From NCBI GenBank assembly GCA_021792635.1, contig JAJYUH010000005.1:77998-141997 (forward strand): a stretch of DNA of 64,000 bases, read 5' to 3'. A model generated the notes under the pieces. The model did no database searches. It had not been told where the DNA came from and saw only the letters and a list, made by a program, of their open reading frames with translations. Made by a program: the position numbers and the translations under genes. Position 1 is the stretch's first letter. Every line of letters begins with the position of its first letter. Shown one piece after another: positions 1 to 8,701 of this stretch. The stretch is from Natronospirales bacterium (GTDB lineage Bacteria; Pseudomonadota; Gammaproteobacteria; Natronospirales; REEB76).

Positions 1-65
1 CTGGTCGGCCCGCCAGGGATGGTTCTGTGTCAGCGGGACAGGTAATGAATTCCGAGGATTGAATC

Positions 66-938
66 ATGAGCATTCTGGTCAACAAGAACACCAGGGTTAT
101 CTGCCAGGGTTTCACCGGGAAGCAGGGCACCTTCCACTCCGAACAGGCCCTCGCTTACGGCACCAGGCTGGTGGGCGGCGTGACGCCGGGCCGCGGCGGT
201 GAGCAGCACTTGCATCTGCCGGTGTTCGATACGGTGCGGGATGCGGTGCAGGACACCGGCGCCGAGGCGAGCATGATCTATGTGCCGGCGGCGTTCGCCG
301 CAGATGCGATTCTGGAAGCGGCGGACGCGGGTATCAAGACCATCGTGTGCATCACCGAGGGCATCCCGGTGACCGACATGATCCGCGTGAAGGCGGCCAT
401 CAAGGACTATGACTGCCGGCTTATCGGCCCCAACTGCCCCGGCATCATCACGCCGGGTGAATGCAAGATCGGCATCATGCCGGGCCACATCCACCAGCCC
501 GGCCGCGTGGGCATCGTGTCGCGCTCCGGCACGCTGACTTATGAAGCGGTATTCCAGACCAGCAACAACGGCCTGGGTCAATCCACCTGCGTGGGAATCG
601 GCGGCGATCCGGTGCACGGCATGACTTTTATTGATGTGATCGCGCTGTTCGCCGCGGACCCCCGCACCGACGGCATCATCATGGTGGGCGAGATCGGCGG
701 TTCCGACGAGGAGGCTGCCGCCGAGTTCATCAGGAAGAACGTGAAGAAACCGGTGGTGGCCTACATCGCCGGCGTTACCGCACCGCCGGGCAAGCGTATG
801 GGCCACGCCGGCGCCATCGTCTCCGGCGGTAAGGGTACCGCTCAGGCCAAATTCGAGGCGCTGGAAGCAGCGGGCGTCACCACCGCACATTCGCCGGCAG
901 ATCTCGGTTCGGCCATGAAGCAGCGCTTGGCGGCGTGA
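66..938 (+). CDS. sucD: Succinyl-CoA synthetase (ADP-forming) alpha subunit
   Basis: This TCA-cycle enzyme interconverts succinyl-CoA and succinate with substrate-level ATP formation. The alpha subunit binds CoA and carries the phosphohistidine. The protein has 290 residues, the usual family length. It shows the N-terminal CoA-binding Rossmann region ([10 protein letters not shown]), the GPNCPG stretch, and the GHAGAI motif with the active-site His at about residue 247. The ATG follows a GAGGATTG ribosome-binding region. The beta subunit gene sucC would be expected just upstream, but only 65 bases precede this gene in the window and I could not recognise a SucC C-terminus there. A rho-independent terminator follows at about 977-1008. 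Confidence 0.97.
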   Translation: MSILVNKNTRVICQGFTGKQGTFHSEQALAYGTRLVGGVTPGRGGEQHLHLPVFDTVRDAVQDTGAEASMIYVPAAFAADAILEAADAGIKTIVCITEGIPVTDMIRVKAAIKDYDCRLIGPNCPGIITPGECKIGIMPGHIHQPGRVGIVSRSGTLTYEAVFQTSNNGLGQSTCVGIGGDPVHGMTFIDVIALFAADPRTDGIIMVGEIGGSDEEAAAEFIRKNVKKPVVAYIAGVTAPPGKRMGHAGAIVSGGKGTAQAKFEALEAAGVTTAHSPADLGSAMKQRLAA

Positions 939-976
939 TCTTTAGCACTGACTTGGCATGCATCGAGAGGAGTAAA

Positions 977-1008
977 ATTCCCGCCGTCAAGGCGGGGATT
1001 TGTTTTTA
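977..1008 (+). terminator. Intrinsic terminator after sucD
   Basis: A CCCGCC / GGCGGG stem with a 5-base GTCAA loop is followed by TGTTTTTA. It ends the sucD transcript. It finishes only about 9 bases before the nadE start codon, so nadE must be transcribed by read-through or from a start inside this short gap. Confidence 0.75.
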
Positions 1009-1016
1009 GTTCAGCG

Positions 1017-2639
1017 ATGACCAACACGCTCCGCATCGTCATGGCGCAGATCAATCTCCTGGTGGGGGATGTGAACGGCAATGCGGCCAAGGTGAAGGCA
1101 GCAATCACGCGCGCGCGCGACGAACTGGGCGCACAACTGGTGATGTTCCCGGAACTGACCCTCACCGGCTATCCTCCCGAGGACCTGCTGTTTCATTCGA
1201 GTTTTCGCCGGGAAATAAGCGCGGCACTGGCTGACGTGTGTACGCATGCGCAGGGCATCGCCGTACTGATCGGTTACCCCCAGTATGCGGACCATGTCAT
1301 CTACAACGTGGCCTCGTTGCTGCGCGACGGCGGAATCATCGCCACCTACCGCAAGCAATGCCTGCCGAACTACAGCGTGTTCGACGAGAAGCGCTATTTC
1401 ACACCGGGCGAAGGGCCGACGCTGGTGAATACCGGCGGCGTACCCATGGCGCTCACCGTCTGCGAGGACATCTGGCACAGGCAGCCCGCGGCGCAGGCGG
1501 CGGCGGCGGGTGCGCAACTCATTCTCAATATCAATGCCTCGCCCTACGAGATCGGCAAGCAGCAGCAGCGCGAGCGGATGCTGGCGGCGCGCGCCAGGGA
1601 GTGCGGCTTGCCGATCATTTACGTGAACCATGTATGCGGCCAGGACGAGCTGGTATTCGACGGCGGTTCGCTGGCAATGGATGCGCAGGGCCGGGTGATC
1701 ATGCGGGCTCCGTCTTTCGAGGAAGGCCTGTACGCGGTGGAATTCAAGCTGGATAACGGCTGCCTGCAGCCGCTCCCCGGGGCAGTGCACGTGGACGGCA
1801 GTGAGGAGGAAAGCGTTTATCGCGGTATTGTGCTCGGCGTCGGCGATTACGTGAGAAAAAATCATTTCAAAGGCGCGGTAGTGGGGCTTTCCGGCGGCAT
1901 TGATTCCGCGCTTACGCTCGCCATCGCCGTGGATGCGCTCGGCAGGGAGAACGTTACCGCAGTGATGATGCCGTCCCGTTACACTTCGGAGCTGAGCCGG
2001 GAGGCAGCCGAAAGCCAGGCACGGGCGCTGGGCGTGCCATACCATCTTGTTTCCATCGAACCGGTTTTTGCGGCCTTCCTGGAGTCACTCAGCAAACCGC
2101 TCAAGGGCGGCACGGGCGGCGTCATCGAGCAGAATCTCCAGGCGCGCTGCCGCGGTGTGCTGCTCATGGCGATTTCCAACCAGAGCGGCCGCCTGGTGCT
2201 TACCACCGGCAACAAGAGCGAACTGGCGGTGGGGTATGCCACGCTGTATGGCGACATGGCCGGCGGTTTCGCGCCGCTCAAGGATGTGACCAAGACGCTG
2301 GTGTACCGCCTGGCGCGCTATCGCAATGCGCTGTCACCGGCCATTCCACAAGCTGTCATCGAGCGCGCACCCTCGGCGGAACTCGCGCCGGGGCAGAAGG
2401 ATTCGGACAGCCTGCCGCCTTATGAGATCCTCGATCCGATACTTACGGCATACGTGGAGGACGACAGAACCGTGGCGGAGATCGTGGCCATGGGTTACGC
2501 CGAGGCCACGGTCAAGCGGGTGGTGGGCATGATCCAGCAGGCGGAATACAAGCGTCGCCAGGGTCCGCCGGGCGTGCGCGTGAGCCGGCGCGCCTTCAGC
2601 CGCGACCGGCGCTATCCCATCACCTCGGGTTATCGCTGA
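1017..2639 (+). CDS. nadE: Glutamine-dependent NAD+ synthetase
   Basis: The enzyme amidates nicotinic acid adenine dinucleotide to NAD+ using glutamine, the last step of NAD biosynthesis. The 540 residues form an N-terminal nitrilase-like glutaminase (about 1-260) with the Glu46 / Lys113 / Cys149 triad visible in FPELTLTGYP, YRKQ and TVCEDIW. The C-terminal ATP-pyrophosphatase synthetase domain carries the SGGIDSA P-loop near residue 290. The start fits the family N-terminus, but no Shine-Dalgarno sequence is seen and a terminator hairpin ends about 9 bases upstream. It is convergent with bamD. Confidence 0.96.
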   Translation: MTNTLRIVMAQINLLVGDVNGNAAKVKAAITRARDELGAQLVMFPELTLTGYPPEDLLFHSSFRREISAALADVCTHAQGIAVLIGYPQYADHVIYNVASLLRDGGIIATYRKQCLPNYSVFDEKRYFTPGEGPTLVNTGGVPMALTVCEDIWHRQPAAQAAAAGAQLILNINASPYEIGKQQQRERMLAARARECGLPIIYVNHVCGQDELVFDGGSLAMDAQGRVIMRAPSFEEGLYAVEFKLDNGCLQPLPGAVHVDGSEEESVYRGIVLGVGDYVRKNHFKGAVVGLSGGIDSALTLAIAVDALGRENVTAVMMPSRYTSELSREAAESQARALGVPYHLVSIEPVFAAFLESLSKPLKGGTGGVIEQNLQARCRGVLLMAISNQSGRLVLTTGNKSELAVGYATLYGDMAGGFAPLKDVTKTLVYRLARYRNALSPAIPQAVIERAPSAELAPGQKDSDSLPPYEILDPILTAYVEDDRTVAEIVAMGYAEATVKRVVGMIQQAEYKRRQGPPGVRVSRRAFSRDRRYPITSGYR

Positions 2640-2793
2640 AGCGGTTCTGAGCGGCTGGCGCCGGAGCGGCGGCTTGCGGGCGCCGCGTCGCGATTCGGGA
2701 TAGAGTTTGTGCGGCGAGTGTCGCTGCGACTGAAATCCGGTCGCAGTGCATGACACCGCTCCGACGAAGAAAAGCAGGATGCCGCGCACCGGG

Positions 2794-3561
2794 TCAGGCC
2801 GGGGCGTGGGGCTTGTAAACGGGTGACGTGCCGGGGAAATTCGTTTCCAGCACCTTCTGTGCATCCGCCGCGAGCCGGATAAGCCCGAGTTTGTTGTAGG
2901 CCGTTACCATGATCTGCAGCGCGTCTTTCACGCGCGGCGTTTGCGGATAGTGTTCCACGATGTAATCGGCGCGGTGCAATGCCGATATCCAGGCGCCGCG
3001 CCGCATGTAATAGTCCGCCACCGACCATTCGTAATCGGCAAGCCGGTCGCGCAGATACAGCATGCGCTGACGCGCATCCGCGGCGTATTTCGTATTGGGG
3101 AACTTCTGCAGCAGCAGTTGGAACGCCTGGAAGGATTTCTGCGCGTTGGACGGTTCGCGCTGGTAGGTGTCATGCCCGAAGAGTTTCATGAACGGACCAG
3201 GCGCCTCACCGAAATAGGCCACGCCCTTCATGTAGTAGGCATAGTCCACATCCTTATGACGCGGATGTTCACGGATAAAACGATCCGCCGCATCCTCGGC
3301 ACTGCCGTAATTGCCATTCATGTAGTTGGCGTAGATGAGATCCAGTTGCGCCTGTGTACCGTAGTCGTTGAACGGAAAGCGCGCTTCCAGCGTCTGCAGG
3401 CGGCTGATCGCGGTCCGGTAGTTTCCCGCCGCAAGATTGGCTTCAATACTCTTGTAGAGCGCGGCCGCCGCCAGGGTCTCATCCTTGCTTTGCTGGGAAG
3501 CGCAGCCCGCGAGCAGCAGCACCGCGGTCGCGAAGGTCAACAAAACGAGGCGTAGGCGCAT
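2794..3561 (-). CDS. bamD: Outer membrane assembly lipoprotein BamD
   Basis: BamD is the essential lipoprotein of the BAM complex that folds beta-barrel proteins into the outer membrane. The protein is about 255 residues. It has a signal peptide ending in a lipobox (LLLAGC) and then TPR-like helices containing NDYGTQAQLDLIYANY and the KFPNTKYAADARQRM repeat, typical of BamD/YfiO. An in-frame start 93 bases upstream is possible, but the ATG at 3561 gives the clean lipoprotein signal. It diverges from rluD, the conserved gammaproteobacterial arrangement. Confidence 0.95.
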   Translation of the reverse strand: MRLRLVLLTFATAVLLLAGCASQQSKDETLAAAALYKSIEANLAAGNYRTAISRLQTLEARFPFNDYGTQAQLDLIYANYMNGNYGSAEDAADRFIREHPRHKDVDYAYYMKGVAYFGEAPGPFMKLFGHDTYQREPSNAQKSFQAFQLLLQKFPNTKYAADARQRMLYLRDRLADYEWSVADYYMRRGAWISALHRADYIVEHYPQTPRVKDALQIMVTAYNKLGLIRLAADAQKVLETNFPGTSPVYKPHAPA

Positions 3562-3637
3562 GGCGGGATCAGTCCTGACAGGGGGTGACGGTCGCATGGG
3601 GCGGTAAGTATAACGTAAACTGCCATTTTGCTGTCGC

Positions 3638-4624
3638 ATGACGGAACCCCGCATGACACGAGGCGCAGTGAAGGAATGCCTGATTCCGGCCGAGCTGGCC
3701 GGATACCGCTTCGACCAGGCGCTCGCCCGCCTGTTCCCGGAATACTCCCGCAGTCGTCTTACTCAATGGGTGCGCGACGGACAGGTGCTGCTGGATGAGC
3801 GTGCGCCGCGACCCCGGGATGCGGTCATGACCGGCCAGCGGGTGCGCCTGAACGCGGTGGAGGAGCCGCTCACGGGACTTGAGCCGGAAGCATTGCCGCT
3901 GGACATCGTGTATGAGGATGCGGCCCTGATTATCGTCAACAAGCCCGCCGGTCTGGTGGTGCACCCCGGTGCCGGCAATCCCGCCGGCACGCTGCAGAAC
4001 GCGCTGCTGTATCACGCACCCGAGCTGGTACATGTGCCGCGCGCCGGCTTGGTGCATCGCCTCGACAAGGATACCTCGGGACTGCTGGCGGTGGCGCGCA
4101 CCCTGGAAGCGCACACGTGTCTGGTGGCGGCGCTCGCGGACCGCCGCTTCGAGCGCGAATACGAAGCACTGGTGAATGGCGTCATGACCGGCGGCGGTAC
4201 CGTGGATGCGCCGATTGCACGCCACGGCGTGGACCGCAAGCGCATGAGCGTGCGCGACGGCGGCCGGAAAGCCGTGACCCATTACCGGGTGATCCAGCGT
4301 TTCCGCGCCCATACCCATGTGTCCGTGAAACTGGAAACCGGACGCACTCATCAGATCCGCGTGCATTTCGCCCACATTCACCATCCGCTGGTGGGTGATC
4401 CGGTGTACGGGCGCCGGCTGGTGATTCCCGCCGGCGCGAGCCTCACACTCACTGAGGCCTTGCGCGCGTTCAAGCGGCAGGCATTGCATGCGCGGCGCCT
4501 CGGTTTACCGCATCCCGCAAGCGAAGAAGTCATGCGCTGGGAAGCGCCGCTGCCGCCGGATATGCAGCATTTGTTGCGCGCCCTGGCGGCGGATTCACCC
4601 GGGCACTCCGTGCATGCTGAATGA
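3638..4624 (+). CDS. rluD: 23S rRNA pseudouridine synthase RluD
   Basis: RluD makes pseudouridines 1911, 1915 and 1917 in helix 69 of 23S rRNA. The 328 residues hold an N-terminal S4 RNA-binding domain (about 15-75) and a RluA-type catalytic domain with the HRLDKDTSG motif (catalytic Asp143), VVHPGAGNP and GRTHQIRVH. Similarity to E. coli RluD runs the full length. A second in-frame ATG at 3653 is an alternative start. The last 11 bases overlap pgeF, so the two are probably translated together. Confidence 0.96.
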   Translation: MTEPRMTRGAVKECLIPAELAGYRFDQALARLFPEYSRSRLTQWVRDGQVLLDERAPRPRDAVMTGQRVRLNAVEEPLTGLEPEALPLDIVYEDAALIIVNKPAGLVVHPGAGNPAGTLQNALLYHAPELVHVPRAGLVHRLDKDTSGLLAVARTLEAHTCLVAALADRRFEREYEALVNGVMTGGGTVDAPIARHGVDRKRMSVRDGGRKAVTHYRVIQRFRAHTHVSVKLETGRTHQIRVHFAHIHHPLVGDPVYGRRLVIPAGASLTLTEALRAFKRQALHARRLGLPHPASEEVMRWEAPLPPDMQHLLRALAADSPGHSVHAE

Positions 4625-5351
4625 CTGGATCATTCCGGATTGGCCGGTGCCCCATAACGTGCGCGCGCTGAGCACCACGCGCACCGGCGGCGTGAGCACG
4701 GGCGTCTATGCCTCGTTCAATCTCGGCGCGCATGTCGGCGACGATTCCGCGGCGGTGGTGGAAAACCGGCGGCGTTTGCGTGAGACCCTGGGTTTGCCGC
4801 ACGAGCCGTGCTGGTTGCATCAGGTGCATGACGCTCGGGTCGTGCGTCTGGAAGGTGCAGCAATTACTGAATCTGCCGACGCGGCGGTTTCCAGCAAAGC
4901 CGGCGAAGCCTGTGTCGTCATGACAGCGGACTGCCTGCCGGTACTGTTGTGCGACGCAGCCGGAAAAACCGTGGCCGCCGCCCATGCCGGCTGGCGCGGC
5001 ATATCGGCGGGTGTGCTGGAGGCGACAGTCGCGGCCATGCAGATAGAACCCGGAGAAATTCTCGCCTGGTTGGGTCCCGCCATCGGGCCGCAAACGTATG
5101 AGGTGGGCGAGGATGTGCGCGCAGCGCTGGCGCAAGACCGGCCTGAAGCGGAACAGACGTTTGAACCGTCGTGCTCCGGCAAATGGTTCTGCGACCTCTA
5201 CGCCCTGGCGCGGCTGCGTCTGCGGTCGGTAGGCGTGCGGCATATATATGGTGGTGGATTCTGTACGTTCACGGAATCCCGGCGTTTCTTCTCCTATCGC
5301 CGCGATGGAGAATGCGGGCGTATGGCGACGTTGATTTGGTTGGAAGGATGA
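4614..5351 (+). CDS. pgeF: Purine nucleoside phosphorylase / laccase-domain protein (YfiH, PgeF family)
   Basis: This family carries the Cu-oxidase_4 fold, long annotated as polyphenol oxidase. E. coli YfiH/PgeF edits mis-incorporated L-Ser in peptidoglycan precursors, and other members act as purine nucleoside phosphorylases. The 245-residue product has the hallmark segments STTRTGGVS, the HQVHDARV metal His, VVMTADCLPVLL and AAHAGWRG. The ATG at 4614 overlaps the rluD end and gives the normal family N-terminus; the reading frame is open further upstream but that part is not conserved. rluD-pgeF linkage is common. Confidence 0.93.
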   Translation: MLNDWIIPDWPVPHNVRALSTTRTGGVSTGVYASFNLGAHVGDDSAAVVENRRRLRETLGLPHEPCWLHQVHDARVVRLEGAAITESADAAVSSKAGEACVVMTADCLPVLLCDAAGKTVAAAHAGWRGISAGVLEATVAAMQIEPGEILAWLGPAIGPQTYEVGEDVRAALAQDRPEAEQTFEPSCSGKWFCDLYALARLRLRSVGVRHIYGGGFCTFTESRRFFSYRRDGECGRMATLIWLEG

Positions 5352-5879
5352 TAAGCGGCTTCGCCGCGTGAATTGATGCCGGTTCCGTCGCTTCCGGCAT
5401 CCTGCCTCCCGCGACACTTGTGCATCCATGTACATCGCGCACCGGCAAGCAGGTTCATTTTCTTGTTACGCAACAAGAAAGTGGACGAAAAGAAGCGCGC
5501 TCCGATAAGTCTGCGCTTGCTTGCGCACAGAATCGTCCCTGATTGCCTGACCAGGGCGGACATCCCTGTCCGCCCGCTCGTCGCGGTGCGACGAGCCCTC
5601 GCTGCTCGCGTCCTCGGGGCAGCCCTCACAGAGCATCCATGTCGGGGTCGGGCTGGCTCGCCATCCCTGGCTTCGCCCATGCACTGTTGAGAGGGGGTTT
5701 AGCTCCGGACTTTACCGACTCTGATATAAGGTTGGTTGCAAGAGCGCAGTAGCATAATTGGTTATGTCGCCCTCTGCATCGGCCTGCTGCGGCGTGATTC
5801 CTCTCAATGTAGGCCCGAGCCCAGTCATACACACTGGCAGTGATATTCATAGGGGCTGGCTTTGGAATAAAGCCAGCCG
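5352..5879. repeat. Non-coding stretch rich in perfect palindromes
   Basis: No convincing gene lies here; the short reading frames look random. The region contains several perfect hairpins. One has an 8-bp stem (5375-5382 with 5394-5401), one a 9-bp stem (5554-5562 with 5567-5575), and directly adjoining it is another 9-bp stem (5576-5584 with 5588-5596). A further 10-bp stem (5854-5863 with 5869-5878) sits exactly where the GNAT remnant begins. The first three resemble REP/BIME-type palindromic units. The last may be a terminator or the edge of a lost element. Confidence 0.5.
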
Positions 5880-6056
5880 TTAGGAAAATGGCTTATGGAT
5901 TATGTAATGGAGCATCCACAGTTGCATAACCCGCGCCGCTTCTCGCTGGCGACCCGCGATGCCCATGACCTCTATCGCCGTTTTGGTTTCCGGCCGCTGG
6001 CGCGGCCGGAGCGGGTGATGGAGATACGCAATGACGATGTTTACCGGCAACAGTGA
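5880..6056 (+). pseudogene. C-terminal remnant of a GNAT N-acetyltransferase
   Basis: The frame reads LGKWLMDYVMEHP, then an RRFSLATRDAHDLYRRFGF block and ARPERVMEI, and stops at 6056. This is the C-terminal third of small GNAT acetyltransferases, where the GLGKWL acetyl-CoA loop, LATRDAHGLY and FGF are typical. Similarity starts abruptly after a 10-bp-stem hairpin at 5854-5878, and no N-terminal part is found upstream. The remnant is therefore probably non-functional. An internal ATG at 5895 would give only 53 residues. Confidence 0.7.
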
Positions 6057-6069
6057 TTTGGGAGTGGTT

Positions 6070-6960
6070 ATGCAGTTCTCGAAGTTAGTGCGTCTGGCTC
6101 AGGGTCTGTTGTGGTTGGGCGTATTGGCGGCTTCCGCCAGCGCCGCGGCGGCAGCGGCTAAACCAGCAACCACGGCAGCTGCGCAGCGCGCTCGCTCATG
6201 GTCTCCTCCCGTCCATGTGGTGGTGGTGATCGAGGAAAATAAATCGTTCGCAACGATTATCGGCAGTGCCGATGCGCCCTATATCAATGAACTTGCGAGC
6301 CAAGGCCTGCTGTTCATTGACGCCCATGCGGTGATGCATCCCAGCGGGCCGAATTACGTGGCGCTCTTTTCCGGGTCCAACCAAGGTTTGACGGACGATT
6401 CCTGCCCCCACGATTTGAGCGGCCCGAATCTGGCAAGCGAATTACTGGCAAAAAGGCTGAGCTTCGCCATCTACTCGGAAAACCTGCCTGCCGTTGGCTA
6501 TGCGGGCTGTTCAGGCTCCGGCGGGCTCTATCGGCGCAAACACAATCCGGTGGTGGACTGGCAGGCAGCGGGTCTGCCGGCTGCGCTCAATCAGCCATTC
6601 CGCAATTTCCCGCGGGATTATTCCAAATTACCGACGGTGGCTTTCGTGATCCCCAACATGATGGACGACATGCACGACGGCACCATTGCAGAGGGTGACG
6701 CCTGGTTGGGGGCGCACATGAGCAAATATGTCCGCTGGGCCAAGAAACACAACAGTCTGCTGATCATCACCTGGGATGAAAGCGATGCACGCAGTATGAC
6801 GAATCAGATACCACTGATTGTCGTTGGCGCGCGCGTCAAACCTGGTCGCACTGGCCAGTATGTGGCCCATTACAGCGTGCTGCGCACCATCGAAGACTTC
6901 TACGGTCTTAAACCGCTGGGTCTAAGCGCCAATACGAAACCGGCTGCACTTTTCCCATGA
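6070..6960 (+). CDS. Secreted phosphoesterase of the alkaline-phosphatase-like superfamily
   Basis: The 296-residue protein has an N-terminal signal peptide (Ala-rich, about 1-32). It belongs to the phosphoesterase family that includes AcpA-like acid phosphatases and non-specific phospholipases C. Visible features are VVVIEENKSF (metal and catalytic Asn/Glu region), the PSGPNYVALFSG block, and IITWDESD near the end, which supplies metal-binding Asp residues. It probably acts in the periplasm on phosphomonoesters or phosphodiesters; the substrate cannot be read from sequence. The ATG at 6070 follows GGGAGTGG and suits the signal peptide better than the upstream ATG at 6031. It is convergent with the next gene. 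Confidence 0.8.
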   Translation: MQFSKLVRLAQGLLWLGVLAASASAAAAAAKPATTAAAQRARSWSPPVHVVVVIEENKSFATIIGSADAPYINELASQGLLFIDAHAVMHPSGPNYVALFSGSNQGLTDDSCPHDLSGPNLASELLAKRLSFAIYSENLPAVGYAGCSGSGGLYRRKHNPVVDWQAAGLPAALNQPFRNFPRDYSKLPTVAFVIPNMMDDMHDGTIAEGDAWLGAHMSKYVRWAKKHNSLLIITWDESDARSMTNQIPLIVVGARVKPGRTGQYVAHYSVLRTIEDFYGLKPLGLSANTKPAALFP

Positions 6961-6961
6961 T

Positions 6962-7894
6962 TCAGTGCTGATTGGTTGTGGCGGATGCATTTGTGAGGCC
7001 GCTGTTATTGCATACGGAGATGTTGTAGTGCTTTATGCCGCTGTCCGAACGCGAATCGTGCGGAATTCGCCCTTCGTTCACCGCAGTTAATGCGCGCTTA
7101 TCAAAAGAAGCGTCGCCGCTCAACGCAATCAGATGGACGTTTGAAATTTTCCCGTGCGCGTATTTGTATCCGATCTCCACACAAGGCGGCTTTGGTGGAG
7201 CGATGGTTGTATCTGTGGAGACGTATCTGGTTTCTGCTTTTGGACACACGACCTGTCCCAGGCCAAAGCAGACAGGCACGCGCAAACTGAAAGTTTTATC
7301 CTTGAGCCAAACCGGTGGCTTGGGAAAGGAAATGGTTTGCAGTTCGTACAGCACAGCTTGATCTAAGGCTCGGTTGTCGCTACTGCTTTCTATCTTCGCA
7401 TCAAAAACTGAGCCGTTTCGGTAGCTGAAGCTCGCCACAACCACCCCCGTAGCACCAACTATTATTGCTCTTTGTGGATATTGGATATGAGTTTGCAGTT
7501 CCTCTTGGATTGTCCTGAACAGACTTATTTCCACGGGATACACTGTAACTTTCATTTCAAATTCATGTGGTGTTTCGGTATTCAGCCCTTGTGCTTGGGG
7601 CGGAGAGATGGACAATATTTGTTCGAGAATCGCAGCATCCAGCAGTTTCGAACCGGTGGATATCAGGATGGTGGGTGATCGGAGGTGCCCGTTGTCATAA
7701 GTGAAAAGAACGATGGCATTTCCGCCTGGAAAATTCTCTTTGGAGGCGTTCTTTGGATAGTGAATGCTATCTTGGACCACTTTGCCTAGTTCATTGACCC
7801 ATTTCGGATTGTCCCAATAGGGAACGGCGGGAGTAGTGGCACAGCCAGCAAGCACGCCCGTGATGCCGAACGCCATCAGAAGTTTTGTCCGCAT
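6962..7894 (-). CDS. Lipoprotein with repeated TonB C-terminal-like domains
   Basis: The 310-residue product starts with a lipoprotein signal (GVLAGC lipobox). It then seems to carry two, perhaps three, copies of a TonB-C-like module: one around residues 35-120 (IHYPKNA...DAAILEQI), one around 130-205 (IQYPQRAI...LDQAVLYEL), and a weaker one around 225-295 (ISNVHLIALSGDASFDKRAL). TonB-C modules contact outer-membrane receptors, but this protein has no transmembrane anchor or proline-rich arm, so energy transduction is unlikely. Base composition is lower in GC than its neighbours, suggesting acquisition. The function is unknown. Confidence 0.65.
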   Translation of the reverse strand: MRTKLLMAFGITGVLAGCATTPAVPYWDNPKWVNELGKVVQDSIHYPKNASKENFPGGNAIVLFTYDNGHLRSPTILISTGSKLLDAAILEQILSISPPQAQGLNTETPHEFEMKVTVYPVEISLFRTIQEELQTHIQYPQRAIIVGATGVVVASFSYRNGSVFDAKIESSSDNRALDQAVLYELQTISFPKPPVWLKDKTFSLRVPVCFGLGQVVCPKAETRYVSTDTTIAPPKPPCVEIGYKYAHGKISNVHLIALSGDASFDKRALTAVNEGRIPHDSRSDSGIKHYNISVCNNSGLTNASATTNQH

Positions 7895-7930
7895 GACTGC
7901 ACCCCACCGCTGTGATTAGGCCGGATAATT

Positions 7931-8698
7931 CTAGTCTTCAAAGGCATAAGCATCCATGCAAAGCGTGCGGTCGAAGCTGTGATGCAGCCGTTTTGCCTGT
8001 ACGCCGCCGGCACCCAATGCCACGAACAGCGGCAGGAAATGTTCTTCCGTGGGGTGATTGCGGGCCGCCTGGGGGGCGCGCCGGCGGTAATCGAGGAGCG
8101 CGTCCCGGTCGCCGCGTGTCAGGGTATCGTGCAGCCAGGCGGCGAAATCCTCATAAGGCTGCTGATCGCCGGCTGGATGGAAATACTCACGCAGATTGTG
8201 GGTGGCGCCGCCGCTGCCGATGATGAGCACGCCCTGTTCGCGCAGCGGGTTGAGCGCGTCACCGAGTTTCAGATGGTGGGCGGGACCCAGGGATGTTTGC
8301 AGCGATAATTGCAGCACCGGGATGTCGTGCTGCGGGTACATGAGCAATAGCGGCACCCAGGCGCCGTGATCCAGGCCGCGTACCAGATCAACGCCCGCCG
8401 CCGTTCCGAGCAGATGCGCTACCTCTTTGGCAAGGTCATGGCTGCCGGGCGCCGGATAGCGCAGTTCGTAGAGCGGCGCGGGGAAGCCATAGAAATCGTG
8501 AATGGTATCCAGGTGCATCGCTCCGGTGACACTCGGGGCCGGCGTTTCCCAGTGCGCGGAAATTACCAAGATGGACTCGGGTTTGGGTAGGATATCGCCA
8601 AGATTCCGCAGAAAACCGTGAGCCGGCTGTGTGACGTCCACCGCCAGCATGGGGGAGCCGTGGGATACGAACAGGCTGGGGAGTCGCCGTGCAGCCAT
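7931..8698 (-). CDS. ygiD: 4,5-DOPA-extradiol-type dioxygenase family protein (YgiD/DodA)
   Basis: The 255-residue protein belongs to the class III extradiol ring-cleavage dioxygenase family (LigB fold) that includes plant DODA and E. coli YgiD. The metal-binding histidines lie in SHGSPM, ISAHWE and DHGAWVPL, with a further conserved GSGGATHNLR segment. It would cleave catecholic rings such as L-DOPA; the physiological bacterial substrate is uncertain. Only 3 bases separate it from emrB upstream on the same strand, so it is probably the last gene of the emrAB transcript. Confidence 0.88.
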   Translation of the reverse strand: MAARRLPSLFVSHGSPMLAVDVTQPAHGFLRNLGDILPKPESILVISAHWETPAPSVTGAMHLDTIHDFYGFPAPLYELRYPAPGSHDLAKEVAHLLGTAAGVDLVRGLDHGAWVPLLLMYPQHDIPVLQLSLQTSLGPAHHLKLGDALNPLREQGVLIIGSGGATHNLREYFHPAGDQQPYEDFAAWLHDTLTRGDRDALLDYRRRAPQAARNHPTEEHFLPLFVALGAGGVQAKRLHHSFDRTLCMDAYAFED

Positions 8699-8701
8699 GG
8701 G

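Noticed and set aside
1..65. C-terminus of sucC at the window start
   Set aside because: The three forward frames before sucD end in stops, but none reads like a SucC C-terminus in the 65 available bases.
5780..5890. Integron attC site next to the GNAT remnant
   Set aside because: A CCGTTAGG end and a hairpin are present, but the required RYYYAAC partner and paired internal boxes are not found, and no integrase is nearby.
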